A DNA stretch of 64,000 nucleotides, taken from contig NZ_JAJEJV010000004.1 in the NCBI RefSeq assembly GCF_021390675.1, positions 2,604,001 to 2,668,000 of the forward strand, given 5' to 3'. How positions within the stretch are numbered: the stretch's first letter is position 1; each line of letters begins with the position of its first letter. Shown piece by piece: positions 8,610 to 17,439 of the stretch. The translations under genes were made by a program, and so were the position numbers. This DNA is from Dyella sp. 2HG41-7 (GTDB lineage: Bacteria; Pseudomonadota; Gammaproteobacteria; Xanthomonadales; Rhodanobacteraceae). Under the pieces are notes generated by a model. That model did no database searches. It was not told the origin of the DNA and saw nothing but the letters and a program-made list of their open reading frames with translations.

Positions 8610-11222
8610 TCATCGCGGCAACGCCTCGCGTCCGCTGATCGTGAAATCGGACTTCACGCCATCGACATCACCGGGTTGACCGCCGCCGACGAATACACGA
8701 TAACGCCCCGGCAGCACCGCGCGATCGCCTTCGGCATCTACGCTGCTCAATTGCCGCGAGTCCAATTCAAAACTTACCCGCCGACTTTCCTTCGCCGTGA
8801 CGTGCACACGCTGAAAGCCGACCAACGCGTGACGCGGCGCAAGCGTGTTGTCGGGTGCATCGAGATAAACCTCGACTACTTCGTCGCCGTCACGGTTGCT
8901 CTCGTTGCGTACGACGGCGCTTACCGTCAACGGTTTGCCGGCTTTGAGATCCGTCGTCGACAAGCTGAGGTCGCTATATCCGTAGCGGGAGTAACTCAAT
9001 CCATAACCAAACGGATAAAGCGGCGTGCCTGCGAAATAGCGATACGTACGCCCTTGCATGGCGTAACTGACGAACGGCGGCAAATCGCGAACGGAGCGAT
9101 AGAACGTGACCGGCAATCGGCCGGCAGGGTTGTAATCGCCCGCGAGCACTTGCGCGACGGCGCGGCCACCGTCTTGCCCCGGATACCAACCTACGATGAT
9201 CGCGTCGGCATGTTCCTTCGCCCAGTTCAACGCGACGGCGCTGCCCGACATCAACACGACGATGAGCGGCTTGCCGCTGGCTGCCGCACGTTCCAGCAAC
9301 GTCTTTTGAGCTTGCGGCAAAGCGATATCGGTGCGATCGCCACCGTTGAATCCCGGTACATCGATTTTTAGCTCTTCGCCTTCCACATCGGGCGAAAGGC
9401 CGACAAACGCGACGACAGCATTCGCATCACGCATCGCGGCATCCGCCTTGGCCAACTGCGCGTCGTCCGGTGCGGACCACTGTAAACGCACACCCTGATC
9501 CTGGCCGCTATGTACTAGCTCAAGGCGAATTGCATGCGCGCGAGTATCGATGACGTGCAACTGCGCTTGCACGGACGCATCGTCGCCGCTGTCGTGGATG
9601 ATTTCCTTGCCATCGATAAACAGACGTACCGGATCGTGACCTTTGCAGTCGAAGCAACGATCGATATGCACGGCGAGCGTGTAATCGCCGGCAACCGGCG
9701 GAATCCATTCGCCGGTCCAGCGCACGGCATAACGATCCGTGTTGAGAACGTCACTCGGCGCGACATGATCCCAATCGAAATCAATCACGCGATCGGTGCG
9801 CGTAAGCCGGGGCTTGCCGTTGAAATCCAGATCATCGAAGTATTCGCCGGTCAATCCGACATCACCGTGTTCCGACGTACGCAGCGCCGTTTCGGGAATG
9901 GGAATCGGAACACCGTCGGCGATGGGCGAACCTTGCGCATAACGAATGTGGTCCGCGCCGAAACGTTCGCGCAATCCTTCCAGCGGCGTCACGGGCGCCT
10001 TGGCGGTGCCGTGATAGTTCGCCTCCAGGGTTTCCAGCGTGTCGGCATTGGGCCCGATCACGGCAATGCGCGTATTCGCGCGCAACGGCAATGTATCGCG
10101 CTCGTTCTTCAGCAGCACCATCGATTCCAGCGCAGCCTGCAAAGCAAGCTTGCGATGTGCGGCGCTGTCTACCTGATCCATGCCGATGCTTGCATAAGGA
10201 TCGCTACCACCACCCCACTCGCCCAATCGATAACGCGCAGCGAAGAGCCGAGCGAGCGCGGTGTCGAGGGTCGATTCCTTCACGTAACCGTCGTGCACGG
10301 CTTTGAGCAGATCATGATAAGCATCGCCGCAATCAAGATCGGTGCCCGCCTCGATGGCTGCCGCCGAAGACTGCGCGTTGTCTGGCTTGAAGTAATGGAA
10401 CTTGGTCATGTCGTCCACGGCATCGCAGTCGGACACCACATAACCTTTGAAGCCCCAGTCGCGACGCACCACGGTCGTCAACAAATCGGCATGAGCGCAG
10501 GCCGGCGTGCCATGAATCGCGTTGTACGCGCACATCACGGAACCGGCGCGGCCTTCGGTAATCGCTGCGCGAAACGCCGGCAAATACGTCGCCTGCAGAT
10601 CGTGCGGCGACACATCCACATCGAACCCATGCCGCCCGGATTCCGGTCCGCTGTGAACGACAAAATGCTTAGGCGTCGCGATGGCGCGCGGATGATCGGG
10701 ATCGTCACCCTGAATGCCGCGGATAAAATTCACGGCCAGCCGACCGGTGAGATACGGATCTTCGCCGTACGTCTCCTGCCCTCGTCCCCAGCGCGGATCG
10801 CGGAAGATATTGATATTGGGCGACCAGATCGTGAGGCCTTGGAAACGCGCGTGATCGCGACCGGCGCCGGCCGCATTGAATTTCGCGCGCGCTTCGGTGG
10901 ACACCGTTGTGCCGACTTGAGCAAGCAACGAGGTGTCCCAACTCGCTGCAAGCCCGATCGCTTGCGGAAACACTGTCGCGTAACCATCGCGCGCGATGCC
11001 GTGCAGCCCCTCGCTCCACCAATCGTATGCCGCAACGCCAAGGCGCGGGATGGCCGGTGCGCTGCTCTGCGTCTGCGCGACCTTTTCCGCCAACGTCATT
11101 TGCGCGATCAATGCCGTAGCGTGCGCTTCCGGTGTTGACGCGGAATTTTCCGATGCGCCAACCGAGCCCGCGCCGGCAAGAAGCACGCTTATCAGCACAA
11201 AGCACGCGGGCTTTATCGGCAT
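8610..11222 (-). CDS. GH3 glycoside hydrolase with PA14 insert (beta-glucosidase or beta-xylosidase type)
   Basis: Encodes 870 residues. Domains in order: signal peptide (1-23); GH3 N-terminal barrel with WSEGLHGIAR, FQGLTIWSPNINIFRDPRWGRGQETYGEDP and SDCDA, whose first Asp (265) is the expected nucleophile; the first part of the GH3 C-terminal domain; a PA14 carbohydrate-binding insert (about 450-590, YFDDLDFNGKP to VRLQWSAPDD); the rest of the C-terminal domain; and a fibronectin-like tail with YPFGYGLSYSRYGYS. Related enzymes release terminal glucose, xylose or GlcNAc. The ribosome site agagggatttgaacg precedes the ATG. It follows the GH18 gene by 14 bp, so both are probably on one transcript. 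Confidence 0.93.
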   Translation of the reverse strand: MPIKPACFVLISVLLAGAGSVGASENSASTPEAHATALIAQMTLAEKVAQTQSSAPAIPRLGVAAYDWWSEGLHGIARDGYATVFPQAIGLAASWDTSLLAQVGTTVSTEARAKFNAAGAGRDHARFQGLTIWSPNINIFRDPRWGRGQETYGEDPYLTGRLAVNFIRGIQGDDPDHPRAIATPKHFVVHSGPESGRHGFDVDVSPHDLQATYLPAFRAAITEGRAGSVMCAYNAIHGTPACAHADLLTTVVRRDWGFKGYVVSDCDAVDDMTKFHYFKPDNAQSSAAAIEAGTDLDCGDAYHDLLKAVHDGYVKESTLDTALARLFAARYRLGEWGGGSDPYASIGMDQVDSAAHRKLALQAALESMVLLKNERDTLPLRANTRIAVIGPNADTLETLEANYHGTAKAPVTPLEGLRERFGADHIRYAQGSPIADGVPIPIPETALRTSEHGDVGLTGEYFDDLDFNGKPRLTRTDRVIDFDWDHVAPSDVLNTDRYAVRWTGEWIPPVAGDYTLAVHIDRCFDCKGHDPVRLFIDGKEIIHDSGDDASVQAQLHVIDTRAHAIRLELVHSGQDQGVRLQWSAPDDAQLAKADAAMRDANAVVAFVGLSPDVEGEELKIDVPGFNGGDRTDIALPQAQKTLLERAAASGKPLIVVLMSGSAVALNWAKEHADAIIVGWYPGQDGGRAVAQVLAGDYNPAGRLPVTFYRSVRDLPPFVSYAMQGRTYRYFAGTPLYPFGYGLSYSRYGYSDLSLSTTDLKAGKPLTVSAVVRNESNRDGDEVVEVYLDAPDNTLAPRHALVGFQRVHVTAKESRRVSFELDSRQLSSVDAEGDRAVLPGRYRVFVGGGQPGDVDGVKSDFTISGREALPR

Positions 11223-11236
11223 CGTTCAAATCCCTC

Positions 11237-12286
11237 TCATCGCTCTACGACAGGTAGCTCGTCCCACACCTTGGGATCTTCCGCGCCCAGCACCCACGAG
11301 CAGAACCCTTCCAAATCGTACTGCTTTACCAGCGCATAGCGGTCGCGGAAGCTGTGTGCGTCCGGCATAAATACCCACTCGCGCATGTCGTCGCGATAGA
11401 AGTAGTACCAGGATTCGTGTTCCATCGAATCCCATTGAACGTCGGCTTTTTGTTCTTGGGCCAACGGTATCGATTCGTCCGCGTCGATATAGGTGCCTTC
11501 AATATTGGAAGCCTCCGTACCGTCCGCGCGCACGGGATCGCCGGTGTACCAGCGATAGCCGTACAGCGCGATGCCGAGCGAAAGCTTTTGCTTTGGCACC
11601 TGCGTCAACGCGTATTTCAGTTGCTCAAGCATCCAGGGCATACCGTCGACCGGACCGGGAACGGTCCAACGCGTATGCTGATCGTAGGTCATCAGGCAGA
11701 TCAGGTCCGCGTATTTGCCCAATGCGGACAAATCGTAAACGCCGCGCCAGTATTGCCACATCCATTTGGAGAATTTTCCATCGCCCGCATGACCGGGCGC
11801 ATTCGGCACCACGGCAATCGAAAGCTTCAGACCTTGTTTGTGCAGCGCTTCGGCGGTTTGCTTGACCAGCAAGGTAAAGGCATCGCGATCCGTCCACGAA
11901 ATACTTTCGAAATCGAATTGAAAACCGTTGTAGCCGTATTCGGCCGCCTGCTGCAGCATCGACTCGATCATGTGATGCTTGGCGGTTTCGTCGTGCATCA
12001 GATCGTGGAATCCGCTGCGACCGGCCGTCATGGAAATGATCGGCATCACGGGCAAACGATGCTGCTTGGCCAGATCGAGCACATAACGATTGGGGCCGCC
12101 ATTGACCAATCCTTGGTTATCGACGCCATACCACGTGGGAACCAGCAAACCGATCTTGTCGATATGCGCTGTGAAGGAATTGACCGATTTTTGCGTCCCC
12201 ATCAAATAAAACATCGCATCCGGCGGTTTTGCGCATGCGCTACCGCACACCAGAGCTGCGAAAAGAAACCAAACAAACTTTTTCAT
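11237..12286 (-). CDS. GH18-family secreted glycosidase
   Basis: Encodes 349 residues from the ATG at 12286 (MKKFVWFLFAALVCGSACA, a signal peptide). Two further in-frame ATGs at 12292 and 12298 are possible; the last overlaps the TAA of the fucosidase gene. The barrel shows GFQFDFES (121-128) with the catalytic Glu127, a form of the GH18 DxxDxDxE motif, followed by LKLSIAVVPNAP, YADLICLMTYDQH and LSLGIALYGYRW, the pattern of YaaH/SleL-like and related GH18 enzymes. These cleave beta-1,4-linked GlcNAc in chitin, peptidoglycan or N-glycan cores. Beside fucosidases and a GH20 enzyme, a role on GlcNAc-containing fucosylated glycans is plausible. Confidence 0.85.
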   Translation of the reverse strand: MKKFVWFLFAALVCGSACAKPPDAMFYLMGTQKSVNSFTAHIDKIGLLVPTWYGVDNQGLVNGGPNRYVLDLAKQHRLPVMPIISMTAGRSGFHDLMHDETAKHHMIESMLQQAAEYGYNGFQFDFESISWTDRDAFTLLVKQTAEALHKQGLKLSIAVVPNAPGHAGDGKFSKWMWQYWRGVYDLSALGKYADLICLMTYDQHTRWTVPGPVDGMPWMLEQLKYALTQVPKQKLSLGIALYGYRWYTGDPVRADGTEASNIEGTYIDADESIPLAQEQKADVQWDSMEHESWYYFYRDDMREWVFMPDAHSFRDRYALVKQYDLEGFCSWVLGAEDPKVWDELPVVER

Positions 12287-12297
12287 AAACATTCCCA

Positions 12298-13902
12298 TTA
12301 GGGCGCCAGTTCGATGCGATAAACGTAGGCGTAGTCGCCGACGGGTTTCGCAGGTAGCGCCAGATGCAGACCATCGGATTGTTGTTTCCATTCGATACGC
12401 TGGCCGTTCGCAAGCAAACGCACCGCGCGCACACGATCGGAAGCTTTGATCGAATGGATCACGACGTTGCCGCTTTGCGGCCATCCCAATTCCGTGGCGT
12501 AAAGCACGCCTGGCTTGGTGGTAAAACGAAAGTCCTCCGCCGTATACGGCTTGGTTTTCGTGTCCTGAAACGTTCCGCCGACCACTTCGGTGGGGCCTTC
12601 GCCAAACACGCGCCACGGCTTGCTGCCGTAGATGGCGTCGCCGTTCGCTTTCAGCCATCCACCAATCGCCAGCAGCACATCGCGCGCACCATCTGGAATC
12701 GTGCCGTCCGCGCGCGGACCGATATTCAGCATCAAGTTGCCGTTCTTACTCACCACATCCACCAGTAGATGGATGATGTCCTTGGGTGACTTGTACGTAT
12801 CGTGCTCGATGTAGCCCCACGACGCGTTGCTGATCGACGTATCCGTCTGCCAATGCGTCGAGTGAATACCCGTCAATTGGCCGCGTTCGACATCGAGCGT
12901 GCCGGCGCCTTCTGCAAATTCGCCCAGCTTGTAGTTGACGACCACGCCGCCGCGATGCGCGCCTTCGTTGTAGTAGTACGCCAACAACTTGGGCAGCGTA
13001 TTGCGAAAGGTCGGATGGCCGATCCACCAGTCGAAATAGATAAGGTCCGGGTGGTAGTTGTCGATCAACTCGGCCGTACGCGCCAACCAATCATCCAGCC
13101 ACGCTTGCGAAACATACGTCCAATCGTCGGTAAGGTTTTGGTCGTCTTTGGACAGATGCGCTTCGGCGGGACCGTAAAGACCGGCGTAGCGTGGGTCGTT
13201 CACGTCGGAATCGACATTTCGACCGCCGTCGAAAAACCAGTCGTGCTCAGCGCGATGCGACGACACCCCGAAATGCATGCCGTCGGCGCGAACCGCTTTT
13301 TCCAGTTCAGCGATGACATCCCGATGCGGCCCCATGTTGACGGCCGACCATTCCGACAACTTTGTGTCGTACATCGCGAAACCGTCGTGATGCTCAGCCA
13401 CCGGCACCACGTAGCGTGCGCCGGCATCCTTGAACAGCTTGGCCCATGCTTGCGGGTCGAAATGTTCCGCTTTGAACTTCGGAATGAAATCCTTGTAACC
13501 GAACTTCGATTGCGGGCCATACGTGGCCACGTGATGCGCGAACTCCGGCGTGCCTTGCTGATACATCAGGCGCGGATACCACTCGCTGCCAAACGCCGGT
13601 ACCGAATACACGCCCCAATGGATAAAGATGCCGAACTTGGCATCGTCGTACCACGCGGGCGAGCGATAGTTTTGAAGCGAGACCCAGTCGTCGCGAAAGG
13701 GGCCGTCGTTCATGTGCTCGGTGACGCGCGACAAGATCGCCTGCCGCGCAGGCTCGTATTTCGCTGTCGCTTTCTGCCATGCGATATCGGCGTCTTGTGG
13801 AGAAAGCGTATGAACAGTGGGCGCCGTGGCGGTTTGCGCAGCCGCGCCGATAGATACCGTGCAAGCCATTGTCGCGCCGAGGCAGAACAAAAATCGATTC
13901 AT
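12298..13902 (-). CDS. Alpha-L-fucosidase, GH29 (second copy)
   Basis: Encodes 534 residues with a signal peptide ending AAAQT. The motifs match the first copy almost block for block: AWYDDAKFGIFIHWGVYSV, VPVAEHHDGFAMYDT, VSSHRAEHDWFF and YHPDLIYFDWW, with Asp291 as expected nucleophile. It should hydrolyse alpha-linked L-fucose from glycans outside the cytoplasm. A strong terminator lies between the upstream kinase gene and this one, so a separate promoter or attenuation is likely. The following GH18 gene overlaps or abuts its stop codon, indicating one operon with GH18, GH3 and the BNR gene. Confidence 0.95.
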   Translation of the reverse strand: MNRFLFCLGATMACTVSIGAAAQTATAPTVHTLSPQDADIAWQKATAKYEPARQAILSRVTEHMNDGPFRDDWVSLQNYRSPAWYDDAKFGIFIHWGVYSVPAFGSEWYPRLMYQQGTPEFAHHVATYGPQSKFGYKDFIPKFKAEHFDPQAWAKLFKDAGARYVVPVAEHHDGFAMYDTKLSEWSAVNMGPHRDVIAELEKAVRADGMHFGVSSHRAEHDWFFDGGRNVDSDVNDPRYAGLYGPAEAHLSKDDQNLTDDWTYVSQAWLDDWLARTAELIDNYHPDLIYFDWWIGHPTFRNTLPKLLAYYYNEGAHRGGVVVNYKLGEFAEGAGTLDVERGQLTGIHSTHWQTDTSISNASWGYIEHDTYKSPKDIIHLLVDVVSKNGNLMLNIGPRADGTIPDGARDVLLAIGGWLKANGDAIYGSKPWRVFGEGPTEVVGGTFQDTKTKPYTAEDFRFTTKPGVLYATELGWPQSGNVVIHSIKASDRVRAVRLLANGQRIEWKQQSDGLHLALPAKPVGDYAYVYRIELAP

Positions 13903-13935
13903 CGCCCATCCTTTATCGGCGGTGTTGCCCGCAGC

Positions 13936-13988
13936 AAAAAAAGGACCGATCGCGGAAAGTAGGGGAAGAAAACTGATCCGCGATCGGT
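13936..13988 (-). terminator. Rho-independent terminator between second kinase and second fucosidase
   Basis: A 12-bp perfect inverted repeat (accgatcgcgga at 13945-13956, tccgcgatcggt at 13977-13988) encloses a 20-nt loop. On the minus strand it is followed by cc and seven T (13942-13936). It ends transcription 64-116 bp after the kinase stop codon and about 34 bp before the fucosidase start, so it could act as a plain terminator or as an attenuator. Confidence 0.8.
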
Positions 13989-14051
13989 GCTGCGAAAAAA
14001 ACTTATGACTTGACGCGTACGCCCAACGAACTTGCGTGTGCCGTGTTGCAC

Positions 14052-15143
14052 TCAGTAGTCCGGCGTATGGGTGCTGAGGCTGCGAGCGTTGGCATCACAA
14101 TGCGTATCGACATGCCAACTTGCCGCACCCATCACGCCGTGATGCCCGTGATCCATCACGCGGATCGGCACGTTTTGCAAAAACGGACGCATCACGCCCT
14201 TGTCGAGAAAGCGCTCGATCAATGGACTGCTGCGCATGAATTGGACCATCTGAAATAAAAAGCCGCCGGCCAGATAGATGCCACCGGTCGCTCCATAGAT
14301 CATCGCCACGTCGGCCGCGAAGGATCCCAGCCAGCCGCAGAACAATGTGAGCGCTTCGTGCGCCATCTCGTCGCGACCTTCCAATGCGGCGCGTGTCACC
14401 GCCAGCGGATTTTCCAGCGAGGGATAGCGATCGCGAATGGCGCATAGCGCCGTATAGACGCGATGCAAGCCAGGACCTGAGAGCACCATGTCGTAAGGCA
14501 CATGAGTGTCCGGCTGCGCGAATTGCTTCAGTACCTGATGTTCTCTGCCGACGCGCGCGGCCAACTGCATGTGGCCCGCTTCCGTCGCCATCACGCGCGA
14601 AGGTTGCCCCGGCAGCCATACCGCAGCGCCCAATCCCGTTCCCGGGCCGATCACGACGACAGGGCCTGCATTGGCTTCGCGCGCCATCGGCGCCTTCAAC
14701 ACGGCAGCGCCAACGGCCGCACCGTGTCCGACTGCATAGGCAAGCGCTTGCAGGTCGTTGAGGAACCAGACGTTGTCCAGTGCCAGACGTTCTTTCATCA
14801 CTTGTAATAAAACCGGCCAGACAAGGTTCTTGCTGATCACCGAACCCGCATGCACGTAACCCGCGCATGCGAGTACGAGATCGCGCGGCTGCGTATCGAA
14901 CTCGTCGCAGAAGCAGCGAACGATATCTTCTAGATGCGGATGGTCGGCGCATCGGTAGACGCGATACGCCATTTCCTTGTGAGGTCCGCCCGTCGCGTCG
15001 CGCGCCATCAGCGCGATTCGCGCATGGGTGCCCCCGATGTCAGCGGCGAGGAAGCTGTCGTGGCGACGATGGTCGGGCGCCAGATTGCCCAAGGGGACCC
15101 GCTCAGGGGCTAACAACGTGGTCGCTGGCATGGCCATGGTCAT
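14052..15143 (-). CDS. glk: Glucokinase-family sugar kinase (second copy)
   Basis: Encodes 363 residues, starting at MTMAMPATT, with a second ATG two codons on. It shares the family marks of the first copy: ADIGGTHARIALM (34-46), LNDLQALAYA, GPGTGLGAAVWLPG, LSGPGLHRVY and GGIYLAGGF, and the same C-terminal pattern (FLDKGVMRPF). The two kinases are clear paralogues and each precedes a GH29 gene, so kinase plus fucosidase appears to have duplicated as a unit. As no step of the encoded fucose pathway needs ATP-dependent phosphorylation, the likely substrate is a released hexose such as glucose. It is divergent from the fucose catabolic operon across a 353-bp intergenic region. Confidence 0.88.
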   Translation of the reverse strand: MTMAMPATTLLAPERVPLGNLAPDHRRHDSFLAADIGGTHARIALMARDATGGPHKEMAYRVYRCADHPHLEDIVRCFCDEFDTQPRDLVLACAGYVHAGSVISKNLVWPVLLQVMKERLALDNVWFLNDLQALAYAVGHGAAVGAAVLKAPMAREANAGPVVVIGPGTGLGAAVWLPGQPSRVMATEAGHMQLAARVGREHQVLKQFAQPDTHVPYDMVLSGPGLHRVYTALCAIRDRYPSLENPLAVTRAALEGRDEMAHEALTLFCGWLGSFAADVAMIYGATGGIYLAGGFLFQMVQFMRSSPLIERFLDKGVMRPFLQNVPIRVMDHGHHGVMGAASWHVDTHCDANARSLSTHTPDY

Positions 15144-15296
15144 CCCGGGCGTTTCTTTGCAGGGTGCGCCGGACCGGTGAAACCGGTCGTTTTTACGGTA
15201 GTTCCTGTCGAAAACCGCATATGCCCGCCCCTTTTGCCGTTATCCGAACCCACCCTGGCGACGGTGCGCGCCAGGACTGTTCATTAGCAAAATACA

Positions 15297-15324
15297 ATTT
15301 CATATATGTTTTAGATCGAGCCAA
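15297..15324 (-). promoter_or_regulatory. Motif shared by both kinase operon upstream regions
   Basis: tttagatcgagccaa (15310-15324) matches tttagatcgaggcaa (7475-7489) at 14 of 15 positions. atttcatat (15297-15305) also recurs at 7439-7447, though at a different spacing. Both copies lie about 145-180 bp upstream of a kinase start in the same orientation, which suggests a common regulator or RNA polymerase contact. Confidence 0.5.
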
Positions 15325-15375
15325 ACCCAATTGCAACTACTTTTTTTGCTTGGCTACGACGTCGACTGGGTCACC

Positions 15376-15394
15376 TATAAATAACTTGTTTATA
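15376..15394. promoter_or_regulatory. Candidate operator of the fucose operon
   Basis: tataaataacttgtttata is a 19-bp near-palindrome (8 of 9 possible pairs, centred on c) about 100 bp upstream of the first catabolic gene. Its size and AT-richness suit an IclR-type repressor site, and an IclR gene lies in this locus. Binding is not shown by sequence alone. Confidence 0.4.
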
Positions 15395-15496
15395 TATACA
15401 CAACGGAAAAGATGCGCGATGATACGCAGACAGGGGGCGGTAAAAGCGCGGAAATACCCGGGCTGCCGGCCACTTAGCGAGTCATCGTGAGGGCGA

Positions 15497-16525
15497 ATGG
15501 CGCTGTTGACGACCAAGCCGAATCCAGCCAACGCCACCGTGCGGCCGCATGCATGGCTAGGGTCGCAGTTGTCGTTCGGCGGGGCGCCGATCGGCAATCT
15601 TTACGAATCCGTGGACGACGCCTCCGCCTGCGCCACCATCGCGCACGCTTGGCGGCAAGGCATCCGGCATTTCGACACGGCGCCCTATTACGGTTACGGA
15701 CTTAGCGAATCGCGACTCGGCGCCGCATTGAACGAGATGCCGCGCGCGAGCTTCACGCTATCGACCAAGGTCGGCCGTCTTATCGAAGACGATGCGCAAC
15801 AGACGAAGCATTCCGATGGCTTTATCGTCGACGGCCGTCGCGCGCGCTTCGATTACAGTCGCGACGGTGTGTTGCGTTCGTTCGAAGCGAGTCTGCGTCG
15901 ATTGCACACGGATCATATCGATGTACTGCTTCTGCACGACATCGGCGCGGAAACACACGGCGACCAACATGCCGCCATCTTGCGTCAGTCCTTGGACGAA
16001 GCGTTGCCAGCGATGGCGGAGCTGCGCGCACAAGGCGCGTGCAAAGCGATTGGGTTGGGCGTTAACGAAGAGGCGGTATGTCTGGAAGTGATGCCGCATT
16101 TTCCGCTCGACGTGATCATGCTTGCGGGGCGCTACACGCTGTTCGAACAACAGCACAGCCAGGCTGTCATGGCGCAAGCGCAGCAGCGCGGCGTTGCGAT
16201 GCTAGCCGCGGGTCCTTACAACTCCGGCCTGCTCGGCGGCGCAAACGGCCCCGGCAACTTCTACAACTATGCGCCGGCGGACGAAGCAACCGTCGCACGC
16301 GCACAACGCTTCTACGACGTTCTCGCGCGCACGCACACCGATGTCGGCGCTGCCGCATTGCAATTTCCGCTGGCGCACCCGGCCGTCGCAAGCGTCGTGT
16401 GCGGATTGCGTTCCATCGCTGAAGTCGATCAAGCGGCGGCGCGCATGCAGGCACCTATTCCTGACCAAGCATGGCGCGCATTGCGCGATGCCGGTTTGTT
16501 GGAGGATGGAGTTCCCACGCCATGA
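15497..16525 (+). CDS. L-fucose dehydrogenase, aldo/keto reductase family
   Basis: Encodes 342 residues. The aldo/keto reductase tetrad is visible: Asp60 and Tyr65 in GIRHFDTAPYYGYGLSE, Lys91 in LSTKVGRLI and His147 in DVLLLHDIG. The family includes D-threo-aldose/L-fucose and pyridoxal 4-dehydrogenases, which oxidise the sugar C1 with NAD(P)+. As first gene of an operon whose other members complete the pathway, it most likely makes L-fucono-lactone from L-fucose in the cytoplasm. gtgagggcg precedes the ATG. Its final TGA overlaps the next ATG (ATGA). The family is certain; L-fucose as substrate is inferred from context. Confidence 0.9.
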   Translation: MALLTTKPNPANATVRPHAWLGSQLSFGGAPIGNLYESVDDASACATIAHAWRQGIRHFDTAPYYGYGLSESRLGAALNEMPRASFTLSTKVGRLIEDDAQQTKHSDGFIVDGRRARFDYSRDGVLRSFEASLRRLHTDHIDVLLLHDIGAETHGDQHAAILRQSLDEALPAMAELRAQGACKAIGLGVNEEAVCLEVMPHFPLDVIMLAGRYTLFEQQHSQAVMAQAQQRGVAMLAAGPYNSGLLGGANGPGNFYNYAPADEATVARAQRFYDVLARTHTDVGAAALQFPLAHPAVASVVCGLRSIAEVDQAAARMQAPIPDQAWRALRDAGLLEDGVPTP

Positions 16526-17415
16526 TCATCGTCGATGCACATCAGCATTATTGGCAGCCTTTGCGTGGCGATTACGGTTGGCTGGCACAAGCGCCGGCGT
16601 CGCTGCAGCGGGCTTTTCTACCGGACGATCTTCGCGCGCAGCGCGACGCGGCAGGCGTGCAATTCAGCGTGCTGGTGCAAGCCGCGCCGACCGAAGACGA
16701 AACCCGCTATTTGTTCGAACTGGCCGAAGAAGACGCGGCGGTCGTCGGCGTGGTCGGCTGGGTGGACATGGAAGCCACCGATGTCGGCACGCGCATTGAT
16801 CGACTGATTCGCGACGGCGGCGGCTTTTTGCGCGGATTGCGCCCGATGGCGCAGGATCTCGCCGATCCGGATTGGCTCGCTAATCCTTCGCTCGATCGCG
16901 CCTTCGATTGCATCCAGGATTGCGGCCTGACCTTCGATGCCTTGGTCGGCATGCCGCAGCTCCCTGCACTGTTGCGTCGGCTGCATCGGCATCCGCATTT
17001 GAATGTCGTGCTGGATCACGCAGGCAAACCTGCTATCGCCGACGGTCGCTTCGATCAATGGACCAGCTGGATCGATGAGTTGGCGCAGCATTCACAGCTC
17101 CATTGCAAACTTTCCGGCTTGTTGACGCTGCTTGGCGAGCCGGTGCACGAAGATGCGATTGAACCCTACGTCGCCGACTTGTTTTCGCATTTCGGCCCCG
17201 AGCGCTTGATGTGGGGCAGCGATTGGCCCGTGCTGACCACGCACGCGCACTACGCGCATTGGCTGCAGATCGCCTTGCAGCTGACCGAACGTTACGCACC
17301 GGGCTCGATCGAAGACGTCTTCGCCGCGAACGCCGTGCGTTTCTACGCGCTGGATATCGATACACCTCTTCAGAATCAGGAAACACGCCATGACCTTACG
17401 CAACGCGCGATCTGA
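16522..17415 (+). CDS. L-fucono-1,5-lactonase, amidohydrolase family
   Basis: Encodes 297 residues from the ATG at 16522, which overlaps the previous stop and has ggaggatggag ahead of it. It belongs to the COG3618 amidohydrolase_2 group: VDAHQHYW (4-11) at the N-terminus, LRGLRPM, LDHAGKP, CKLSGL and LMWGSDWPV, where the Asp is a metal or catalytic residue of the family. Relatives hydrolyse L-fucono- and L-rhamnono-lactones. It should convert the product of the preceding dehydrogenase to L-fuconate. Substrate is inferred from the operon. Confidence 0.9.
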   Translation: MIIVDAHQHYWQPLRGDYGWLAQAPASLQRAFLPDDLRAQRDAAGVQFSVLVQAAPTEDETRYLFELAEEDAAVVGVVGWVDMEATDVGTRIDRLIRDGGGFLRGLRPMAQDLADPDWLANPSLDRAFDCIQDCGLTFDALVGMPQLPALLRRLHRHPHLNVVLDHAGKPAIADGRFDQWTSWIDELAQHSQLHCKLSGLLTLLGEPVHEDAIEPYVADLFSHFGPERLMWGSDWPVLTTHAHYAHWLQIALQLTERYAPGSIEDVFAANAVRFYALDIDTPLQNQETRHDLTQRAI

Positions 17416-17439
17416 CAACCGAAGCACGGGAGATGGCGT

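Larger units (their letters stand above)
15144..15496. promoter_or_regulatory. Divergent regulatory region between second kinase and fucose operon
   Basis: This 353-bp stretch holds no gene. Two candidate sites stand out and are listed separately: the motif shared with the other kinase operon (15297-15324) and a near-palindrome (15376-15394). The part from about 15280 to 15420 is distinctly AT-rich compared with its surroundings, as expected for promoters firing in both directions. I could not assign unambiguous -35 and -10 boxes for the plus-strand operon. Confidence 0.6.

Noticed and set aside
9534-11138. 534-codon plus-strand frame opposite the GH3 gene
   Set aside because: Antisense shadow of a well-supported gene; no recognisable domain or ribosome site.
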